This document shows positions 1 through 5,199 of a DNA stretch of 8,685 nucleotides, one piece after another. The position numbers and the translations under genes were made by a program. Source of the stretch: an uncultured Eubacteriales bacterium (GTDB taxonomy: Bacteria; Bacillota; Clostridia; Oscillospirales; CAG-272); assembly GCA_900555785.1 (NCBI GenBank), contig USMO01000058.1, positions 1 through 8,685 on the forward strand, given 5' to 3'. The stretch's first letter is position 1, and every line of letters begins with the position of its first letter. The notes beneath the pieces are model-generated. The model did no database searches and was not told where the DNA came from. It saw only the letters and a list, made by a program, of their open reading frames with translations.

Positions 1-151
1 CGGAGGGGCGCCGGCAGGCGGGATCTCCGATGGTCAGAGGCACCGTCAGTCCATCACTATCCAAGACGGACCAAAAGCATACGCCCCACGCGCCCTATCA
101 CCCACCGTCCCTCCACCCCAATGCGAAAAGTGTAAATTTTCCGGTTACATC
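1..151. other. Upstream flank, no supportable gene
   Basis: I see no convincing coding sequence here on either strand. One plus-strand frame is open from the window edge to a TAA at 133-135, but its translation is rich in Arg and Pro, shows no family motif, and could be chance in C-rich DNA. Positions 1-29 can fold into an imperfect hairpin (CGGAG with CTCCG, CGCC with GGCG), but no T-run follows, so I do not call a terminator. The stretch may be the tail of an upstream gene or intergenic DNA; the window edge prevents a decision. Confidence 0.3.
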
Positions 152-180
152 TTTACAGCGCCGCGAAAACATGGTATAAT
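152..180 (+). promoter_or_regulatory. Sigma-A-type promoter of the rsuA-tex unit
   Basis: The -35 box TTTACA (152-157, 5 of 6 matches to TTGACA) and the -10 box TATAAT (175-180, perfect) are separated by 17 bp. A TG at 172-173 makes it also an extended -10 promoter. Transcription would begin near 187, giving a leader of about 35 nt before the ATG at 222. No operator-like dyad is evident around it. Confidence 0.82.
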
Positions 181-221
181 AGAGGAACACAGAAGGGGAC
201 ACCTGGGAAGGGGGGACGGTC

Positions 222-956
222 ATGCGACTGGACAAACTGATTTCGGAATGCGGGCTGGCGAGCCGGACGGAGACGGCGCGCGCCTGCCGGGCGGGGAGTG
301 TGACGGTGAACGGCGTGCCGGTGAAGAAGCCGGACACACCGGTCGACCCGGAGAAGGACTGCGTCACGCTGCGCGGCGTGCCGGTTGTCTGGCGGCGCTA
401 TGTCTATCTGCTTCTGAACAAGCCGCAGGGATACGTCAGCGCGACCGAAGACGGGGACGCGCCGTGCGTGACCGAGCTGGTGCCGGCTGAATACCGGAAG
501 ATGGGGGTCTTTCCCTGCGGGAGGCTGGACAAATACACGACGGGGCTGATGCTCCTGACAAATGACGGACCGCTGGCGCACCGGTTGCTGGCGCCGAAAA
601 GTCATGTAACCAAGCGGTACGGGTTTCGCACCGAAGCGCCGCTGACGGCAGAAGACGTGCGGCGGCTGGAGGCGGGCGTGGACATCGGCGGTTATGTGAC
701 GGCACCCTGCCGAGTGACCCTGACCGCGCCGGACTGCGGCGTGATTGCCATTACGGAAGGGAAATATCATCAGATCAAACGCATGATGGAGGCGGTCGGA
801 AACCGGATTGCCGAGCTGGAGCGTCTGACCTTTGGCACACTGACGCTGGACCCCGCGCTGGCACGGGGTGAATGGCGTGAGCTGACCGGGGAAGAGCTGA
901 CCGCCCTGCGTGGCGGACAATCGAATGTAACAGAGAAAGGACAGAACCAACCATGA
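222..956 (+). CDS. rsuA: RsuA-type rRNA pseudouridine synthase
   Basis: This 244-residue cytoplasmic enzyme isomerises a uridine in ribosomal RNA to pseudouridine. By similarity to RsuA the target would be the 16S position equivalent to U516, although the RsuA/RluB/RluE/RluF group is hard to separate by eye. Residues 1-48 form an S4 RNA-binding domain (MRLDKLI start, TVNG turn). The catalytic domain follows, with LLLNKPQGYVS (63-73), GRLDKYTTGLMLLTNDG (100-116, catalytic Asp103) and the RsuA-like EGKYHQIKRMMEAVGN (179-194). Length is normal for the family. The ATG at 222 is preceded by a purine-rich AAGGGGGG Shine-Dalgarno at 208-215. The stop overlaps the tex start by 4 nt (ATGA at 953-956), so the two are probably cotranscribed and translationally coupled. 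Confidence 0.9.
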   Translation: MRLDKLISECGLASRTETARACRAGSVTVNGVPVKKPDTPVDPEKDCVTLRGVPVVWRRYVYLLLNKPQGYVSATEDGDAPCVTELVPAEYRKMGVFPCGRLDKYTTGLMLLTNDGPLAHRLLAPKSHVTKRYGFRTEAPLTAEDVRRLEAGVDIGGYVTAPCRVTLTAPDCGVIAITEGKYHQIKRMMEAVGNRIAELERLTFGTLTLDPALARGEWRELTGEELTALRGGQSNVTEKGQNQP

Positions 957-3118
957 ATATCAATGAGACGCTTGCGGCGGAATTTTCGCTCCGTCCCGAG
1001 CAGGTGGAAAAGACCGTTGCCCTGATTGACGAGGGCAACACCATTCCGTTTATCGCGCGTTACCGCAAAGAGGTGACCGGAAGTCTGGACGATACGGTCC
1101 TGCGCGATCTCTACGACCGGCTGACCTTCCTGCGCAATCTGCAGAAGCGCAAGGAGGAGGTCGCGGCGCTGATTGCCGGGCAGGAGAAGATGACCCCGGA
1201 GATTCAGGCGGCGATTGACGCGGCAAAAACGATTACCGAGGTCGAGGACATCTACCGCCCGTTCCGTCCGCACCGCAAAACGCGCGCATCGGTTGCAAGA
1301 GAGAAGGGGCTGGAGCCGCTGGCAGAGCTGCTGATGGCGCAGGAGCCGTCCTACACGCCCTCGATTGAGGAGCAGGCAGCGGGATACATCAATGAAGAGA
1401 AAGGCGTGCTGACCGTCGAGGATGCGCTTCAGGGCGCGCGGGACATCATCGCCGAGGACATTTCCGATAATGCCGAATACCGCAAGGAGTTGCGCGCGCT
1501 GACCTTCAACCTTGGCATGCTGGTTACCAAGGGGGCGAAGGATGAGGATTCGGTCTATTCGCAGTACTACGATTTCTCCGAGGCGCTGAAAAAAATTGCG
1601 CCGCACCGCGTTCTGGCAATCAACCGGGGCGAGAAGGAGGAATTTCTCAAGGTGATGCTGACGGTTGACGAGGACACGGTGCTTAAAGGTCTGCGGGCGA
1701 AGCTGCTGAAGACCAACGGCAGCCCCGCAACGCCGCATGTTGCCGAGGCGCTGACCGACGGCTACGAACGGCTGATTGCGCCGTCGATTGAGCGGGAAAT
1801 CCGGAGCGACCTGTTCGACAACGCCTGCGAAGGGGCAATCAAGGTCTTTGCGGACAACCTGAGCCATCTGCTGATGCAGTCGCCGCTCAAGGGCAAGACC
1901 GTGCTCGGTTTTGACCCCGGCTACGCGCACGGGTGCAAGCTGGCAGTGGTCGATAAGACCGGCAAGGTCGTTGACACCGGCGTGATTTACCCGGTCAAGC
2001 CGCGGCAGGAGACCGAAAAGAGCAAGGCTGTTGTCAAGCGGATGATCGAGCGGCACCATGTGGATGTGATTGCCATCGGCAACGGAACGGCATCGAAGGA
2101 AAGCGAAATCTTCATTGCGGGGCTGCTGAAAGAAATTCCCGCCGACGTGAAATACATCGTGGTCAGCGAGGCGGGCGCGTCAATCTATTCCGCGTCCAAG
2201 CTGGCGGCAGAGGAGTTCCCGGAGTTTGACGTCATGCAGCGGAGCGCCGTGTCGATTGCGCGCCGGCTGCAGGACCCGCTGGCAGAGCTGATTAAGATTG
2301 ACCCCAAGGGCATCGGCGTGGGGCAGTACCAGCACGACATGAAGCAGGCGAGACTGGATGAGGCGCTGGGCGGCGTTGTGGAGGACTGCGTGAATGCGGT
2401 CGGTGTGGACGTGAACACGGCATCCTATTCACTTCTGTCCTACATTTCGGGTATCAATCTGGCATCGGCAAAGAACATCGTCAAATACCGCGAGGAAAAC
2501 GGGGAATTTACCTATCGCGCACAGCTGCTCAAGGTGCCGCGCATCGGTGCCAAGGCTTACGAGCAGGCGGCAGGCTTTCTGCGTGTGCCGGGCGGGAAGG
2601 AGATTCTCGACAACACCGGTGTGCATCCGGAATCCTATGAGGCAACCGAAAAGCTGCTCGCGCTCTTCGGCTACACCCGCGACGACGTACGGAACGGGAA
2701 CCTGAAGGAACTGCGCGGAAAGGTGACGAAGGCGGGGAGCGCGAAGGTTTGCGAGCAGCTTGGCATCGGGCTGCCGACCTTGCAGGACATTCTCTCGGAA
2801 CTGGAAAAGCCGGGACGCGACATTCGCGACACGCTGCCGCCCCCTGTGCTGCGGGATGACATTCTCAGCCTGGAGGACCTCAAGCCGGATATGGAACTGA
2901 CCGGAACCGTGCGGAACGTGACCGACTTCGGCGCATTCGTCGACATCGGTGTGCATCAGGACGGGCTGGTTCACATCTCGCATCTGTCCGACCGGTTTGT
3001 CAGGCATCCGTCTGAAGTGGTTAAGGTGGGCGACATTGTCAAGGTCCGTGTGCTCAGCGTGGATGTTCCGAAAAAACGGATTGCCCTGACGATGAAAACC
3101 AAGCAGAAAAACGGCTGA
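953..3118 (+). CDS. tex: Tex family RNA-binding transcription accessory protein
   Basis: Tex is a conserved cytoplasmic nucleic-acid-binding protein, related to eukaryotic Spt6, linked to transcription and RNA metabolism. Its exact biochemical role is not settled. The 721-residue product has the full family layout. It starts with a helical N-terminal region containing TIPFIARYRKE (about 30-40). A YqgF/RNase H-like domain runs from about 315 to 440 (LGFDPGYAHG, with the Asp at 321). Helix-hairpin-helix motifs lie at about 485-570 (YISGINLASAKNIVKYRE). A C-terminal S1 domain spans about 642-715 (GTVRNVTDFGAFVDIG, HQDGLVHISHLSD). Length is typical of Firmicute Tex, somewhat shorter than the E. 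coli protein. The ATG at 953 has AAAGGA at 936-941 upstream and overlaps the rsuA stop, so both genes share the promoter at 152-180. No truncation or frameshift is visible. Confidence 0.96.
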   Translation: MNINETLAAEFSLRPEQVEKTVALIDEGNTIPFIARYRKEVTGSLDDTVLRDLYDRLTFLRNLQKRKEEVAALIAGQEKMTPEIQAAIDAAKTITEVEDIYRPFRPHRKTRASVAREKGLEPLAELLMAQEPSYTPSIEEQAAGYINEEKGVLTVEDALQGARDIIAEDISDNAEYRKELRALTFNLGMLVTKGAKDEDSVYSQYYDFSEALKKIAPHRVLAINRGEKEEFLKVMLTVDEDTVLKGLRAKLLKTNGSPATPHVAEALTDGYERLIAPSIEREIRSDLFDNACEGAIKVFADNLSHLLMQSPLKGKTVLGFDPGYAHGCKLAVVDKTGKVVDTGVIYPVKPRQETEKSKAVVKRMIERHHVDVIAIGNGTASKESEIFIAGLLKEIPADVKYIVVSEAGASIYSASKLAAEEFPEFDVMQRSAVSIARRLQDPLAELIKIDPKGIGVGQYQHDMKQARLDEALGGVVEDCVNAVGVDVNTASYSLLSYISGINLASAKNIVKYREENGEFTYRAQLLKVPRIGAKAYEQAAGFLRVPGGKEILDNTGVHPESYEATEKLLALFGYTRDDVRNGNLKELRGKVTKAGSAKVCEQLGIGLPTLQDILSELEKPGRDIRDTLPPPVLRDDILSLEDLKPDMELTGTVRNVTDFGAFVDIGVHQDGLVHISHLSDRFVRHPSEVVKVGDIVKVRVLSVDVPKKRIALTMKTKQKNG

Positions 3119-3136
3119 ATCTTAATCTATTAAAAT

Positions 3137-3176
3137 ACAAATCGGCGCTTTGTTCATAAAAAAAGCGCCGATTTGT
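3137..3176 (+). terminator. Terminator-like hairpin after tex
   Basis: A perfect 15-bp inverted repeat (ACAAATCGGCGCTTT at 3137-3151 and its exact complement at 3162-3176) encloses a 10-nt loop, 18 nt after the tex stop codon. The outer part of the stem is A/T-rich. The usual T-run after the stem is missing on the plus strand (GAGTG follows) and only weakly present on the minus strand (ATTTTAAT). It probably ends or stabilises the rsuA-tex transcript. A purely structural 3'-end protector is the alternative. Confidence 0.65.
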
Positions 3177-3241
3177 GAGTGTTGCACAAAACAGGGGCTG
3201 AAAATTTGGAGAAATGCCCTCTTCCTTTTTGGGCGAAAATC

Positions 3242-3250
3242 TGGTATAAT
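3242..3250 (+). promoter_or_regulatory. Extended -10 promoter of the ABC ATPase gene
   Basis: The sequence TGGTATAAT gives a perfect -10 box (3245-3250) with an extended TG element, identical to the one upstream of rsuA. The -35 region at the 17-bp position (TTCCTT, 3222-3227) is poor, so recognition would lean on the extended -10. The predicted start is near 3257, leaving a leader of about 50 nt. Confidence 0.7.
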
Positions 3251-3305
3251 ATGATAGGTTAAATGAAAATTGTCCCCGTGTGGGCTATAGGAGGATCACG
3301 AAAAG

Positions 3306-4421
3306 ATGGCAAGCGTATCTTTGAAGCATATCTATAAGAAGTATCCGGGCGGCGTCACCGCCGTTTCCGATTTCAACCTGGAGATCAAGGACAAGGAATT
3401 TCTGGTCCTGGTCGGACCTTCCGGTTGCGGTAAATCCACCACGCTGCGTATGATTGCAGGCTTGGAGGAAATTTCCGAGGGTGAACTTCGCATCGGCGAC
3501 CGCCTGGTCAACGATGTGGCACCGAAGGACCGTAAAATCGCGATGGTGTTCCAGAACTACGCACTGTATCCGCACATGTCGGTCTTCGAAAACATGGCGT
3601 TCGGTCTGAAACTGAGCAAGGTTCCGAAGGACGTCATCAAGAAGAAGGTCGAGGAGGCTGCGCGCATCCTGGACATCACCCACCTGCTTGACAGAAAGCC
3701 GAAGGCTTTGTCCGGCGGTCAGAAGCAGCGTGTTGCGCTGGGGCGTGCAATCGTCCGTGACCCGCAGGTCTTCCTGCTTGACGAGCCGCTTTCCAACTTG
3801 GACGCAAAGCTGCGTGCAACGATGAGAACCGAGCTGACCAAGCTGCACAACCGCGTTGGAACCACCTTTATCTACGTCACGCATGACCAGGTCGAGGCTA
3901 TGACCATGGCAACCCGGATCGTCGTTATGAAAGACGGTTTGATTCAGCAGGTTGACGCACCGCAGAAGCTGTATGACGAGCCGGTCAACATGTTCGTTGC
4001 AGGCTTCATCGGTTCGCCGCAGATGAACTTCATGGACGGCAAGCTCGAGGAAGAGAACGGCAAGCTGTACTTCATCTATGAGGGCAACAAGCTGCTGGTT
4101 CCCGAGGAGAAGGCAAAGAGCGAAGCGCTGAAGGAATATATCGGCAAAGAAGTGGTCGCAGGTTTGCGCCCCGAGTGCATCTATGACGATGAAATCAACG
4201 TTGCAAAGCATGTCGACTCTCAGCTGACCGTCAATGTCGATGTCACTGAGTTGATGGGCGCGGAAATTTACCTCTATCTGCTGGTTGGTGAAGAGGGCAA
4301 GCTGACCGCGCGCGTGTCGTCCCGCTCCACCACCAGAGCCGGCGATCAGATCAAGATCGCGTTCGATATGACCAGACTGCACATCTTCGACAAGGACACC
4401 GAGCGTTGCATCGTTCACTGA
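3306..4421 (+). CDS. msmX: Sugar ABC importer ATPase, MsmX/UgpC/MalK type
   Basis: This is a 371-residue ATPase that sits on the inner face of the membrane and powers carbohydrate-type ABC importers. The nucleotide-binding domain is complete: Walker A GPSGCGKST (37-45), Q-loop VFQNYALYPH (81-90), signature LSGGQKQRVALGRA (135-148), Walker B VFLLDEP with Asp159 and Glu160, and the switch His193 in YVTHDQ. From about residue 235 follows the C-terminal OB/TOBE regulatory extension typical of the MalK/UgpC group, and the length matches that group. The start at 3306 has AGGAGG at 3289-3294. No permease or solute-binding gene is adjacent, and terminator-like structures flank it on both sides. A MsmX-like ATPase shared among several importers is therefore the best reading; the substrate cannot be told (sugars or glycerol-3-phosphate are possible). 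Confidence 0.9.
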   Translation: MASVSLKHIYKKYPGGVTAVSDFNLEIKDKEFLVLVGPSGCGKSTTLRMIAGLEEISEGELRIGDRLVNDVAPKDRKIAMVFQNYALYPHMSVFENMAFGLKLSKVPKDVIKKKVEEAARILDITHLLDRKPKALSGGQKQRVALGRAIVRDPQVFLLDEPLSNLDAKLRATMRTELTKLHNRVGTTFIYVTHDQVEAMTMATRIVVMKDGLIQQVDAPQKLYDEPVNMFVAGFIGSPQMNFMDGKLEEENGKLYFIYEGNKLLVPEEKAKSEALKEYIGKEVVAGLRPECIYDDEINVAKHVDSQLTVNVDVTELMGAEIYLYLLVGEEGKLTARVSSRSTTRAGDQIKIAFDMTRLHIFDKDTERCIVH

Positions 4422-4436
4422 TTTTCGAACAGAATC

Positions 4437-4467
4437 GAACCTCCGGGGTTTCCCGGGGGTTCTTTTT
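4437..4467 (+). terminator. Intrinsic terminator of the ABC ATPase gene
   Basis: An 11-bp stem (GAACCTCCGGG at 4437-4447 with CCCGGGGGTTC at 4452-4462, one U-G wobble) has a GTTT loop and is followed at once by five T residues (4463-4467). It lies 15 nt after the stop codon. This is a textbook Rho-independent terminator and isolates the gene from the hydrogenase operon. Confidence 0.92.
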
Positions 4468-4542
4468 GTCCTTGCTCTCTTGTCTCATATGAAACGAACG
4501 CAATTTTGATACGGACAAGTCATTAACATATGTCGGAAACAG

Positions 4543-4573
4543 GCAGAAAAAGATGCCGGTTTCTGCATTTTTT
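4543..4573 (+). terminator. Second terminator-like hairpin upstream of the hydrogenase promoter
   Basis: GCAGAAA (4543-4549) pairs perfectly with TTTCTGC (4560-4566) around a 10-nt loop, followed by A and six T residues (4568-4573). This looks like an intrinsic terminator of modest GC content. An overlapping alternative stem (4536-4545 with 4554-4563, one mismatch) is mutually exclusive with it. No gene lies between it and the terminator at 4437-4467. It may be a back-up terminator or the end of a short RNA. I see nothing else of note at 4468-4535. Confidence 0.5.
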
Positions 4574-4583
4574 CACACAGAAA

Positions 4584-4604
4584 AAAAGGATTTTTTCGAA
4601 AAAA
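4584..4604 (+). promoter_or_regulatory. UP-element-like A/T tract with perfect palindrome
   Basis: An A-run, GGA, and the 14-bp perfect palindrome TTTTTTCGAAAAAA (4591-4604) end 3 bp before the -35 box at 4608. The position (about -59 to -39 from the predicted start) and the pattern of alternating A- and T-tracts resemble the E. coli UP-element consensus as I recall it. It could raise promoter strength through RNA polymerase alpha contacts, bend the DNA, or be an operator for a dimeric regulator. Confidence 0.5.
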
Positions 4605-4607
4605 CTA

Positions 4608-4636
4608 TAGACTTTTTCGCTGCTATGTAGTATAAT
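4608..4636 (+). promoter_or_regulatory. Promoter of the hydrogenase operon
   Basis: TAGACT (4608-4613, 4 of 6 matches to TTGACA), a 17-bp spacer and a perfect TATAAT (4631-4636) form a standard vegetative promoter. The predicted start is near 4643, giving a leader of about 40 nt to the hydC start. This is the only promoter I can find for hydC-hydB-hydA. Confidence 0.78.
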
Positions 4637-4667
4637 ATATAGTGGTTGTGTAAAATCCATATAACAC

Positions 4668-4673
4668 AGGAGG
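4668..4673 (+). promoter_or_regulatory. Ribosome binding site that decides the hydC start
   Basis: A perfect AGGAGG lies 11 nt before the ATG at 4685 but only 2 nt before the in-frame ATG at 4676, which is too close for initiation. The in-frame TTG at 4646 lies upstream of it and almost at the predicted transcription start. The ATG at 4685 is therefore the best start. Confidence 0.75.
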
Positions 4674-4684
4674 CTATGGAAGTT

Positions 4685-5182
4685 ATGAAGAAAAAGCTGA
4701 CCACGGTTGCTTTTCACGGGACCCCTGAGCAGGAGGCTGCTCTGCGTGCCGTGATTCGGAAGCACGCCGGGGAAAAGGGCGCTATGATGCCGATCCTTCA
4801 GGAGGCGCAGGAGATCTACGGATACCTGCCGATCGAAGTGCAGCGCATCATCTCGCTGGAAACGGGTGTATCCCTGGAGGAGATTTTCGGGATCGCGTCG
4901 TTCTACGCGCAGTTCAAGCTCAATCCCGACGGACAGTACAGCATCGCGGTCTGTCTCGGCACCGCTTGCTATGTCAAGGGGTCCGGTGATATTATTGAGG
5001 CGATCTCCGAGCAGCTCGGCGTGCCGGTCGGCAGCACATCCTCGGACGGACGGTATTCCATCGAGGCAACCCGCTGCATCGGTGCCTGCGGTCTGGCTCC
5101 GGTCCTGACCGTCAACGGTGAGGTTTACGGCAGACTGACCAAAGCAGACGTTCCCACCATCCTTGCAAAGTACACGGATTGA
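4685..5182 (+). CDS. hydC: Trimeric [FeFe] hydrogenase NuoE-like subunit (HydC/HndA)
   Basis: This 165-residue cytoplasmic electron-transfer subunit is homologous to complex I NuoE. A helical N-terminal part (about 14-75, including ILQEAQEIYGYLP) precedes a thioredoxin-like [2Fe-2S] domain. That domain has the ligand pattern C-x4-C (Cys90, Cys95 in CLGTACYVKG) and C-x3-C (Cys131, Cys135 in CIGACGLAP). It passes electrons between the flavin of HydB and the iron-sulfur chain of the complex. The alternative name is HndA, as in NADP-reducing hydrogenases. A longer reading from TTG 4646 would add 13 residues but is not supported by the ribosome binding site. The next gene, hydB, begins 17 nt after the stop. 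NuoE could in principle belong to another NADH-linked enzyme such as a formate dehydrogenase, but HydA two genes downstream settles the context. Confidence 0.92.
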   Translation: MKKKLTTVAFHGTPEQEAALRAVIRKHAGEKGAMMPILQEAQEIYGYLPIEVQRIISLETGVSLEEIFGIASFYAQFKLNPDGQYSIAVCLGTACYVKGSGDIIEAISEQLGVPVGSTSSDGRYSIEATRCIGACGLAPVLTVNGEVYGRLTKADVPTILAKYTD

Positions 5183-5183
5183 G

Positions 5184-5189
5184 AAGGAG
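5184..5189 (+). promoter_or_regulatory. Ribosome binding site of hydB
   Basis: AAGGAG lies 10 nt before the ATG at 5200. It favours that start over the in-frame TTG at 5179, which would overlap the hydC stop and place this site inside the coding sequence. Confidence 0.7.
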
Positions 5190-5199
5190 AGAACCCAAC

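Noticed and set aside
1..29. Imperfect hairpin as a terminator of an upstream gene
   Set aside because: It has an internal loop and no T-run, and the upstream gene is not visible.
770..2059. Long antisense open frame (429 codons) across rsuA and tex
   Set aside because: It lies opposite two clearly conserved genes, spans the rsuA-tex junction, has no family motif, and is expected as a codon-bias shadow in GC-rich DNA.
3216..3234. GCCC/GGGC hairpin in the ABC promoter spacer region
   Set aside because: Only four base pairs around an 11-nt loop; easily chance.
3263..3337. Short leader ORF (24 codons) running into the ABC ATPase start
   Set aside because: It starts about 6 nt from the predicted transcription start with no usable ribosome binding site; the peptide has no regulatory codon run.
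3285..4418. Antisense open frame (377 codons) covering nearly the whole ABC ATPase gene
   Set aside because: It mirrors the sense codon pattern, shows no recognisable domain, and opens into the sense Shine-Dalgarno region. It is a shadow.
4646..4669. Canonical Rex operator at the hydrogenase promoter
   Set aside because: TGTG and CACA are 14 bp apart, whereas the Rex consensus I know has 8 bp between them. It is kept only as an unassigned dyad.
4646..4684. Upstream TTG start and N-terminal extension of hydC
   Set aside because: The TTG is about 3 nt from the predicted transcription start, and the perfect AGGAGG lies downstream of it, inside the extension.
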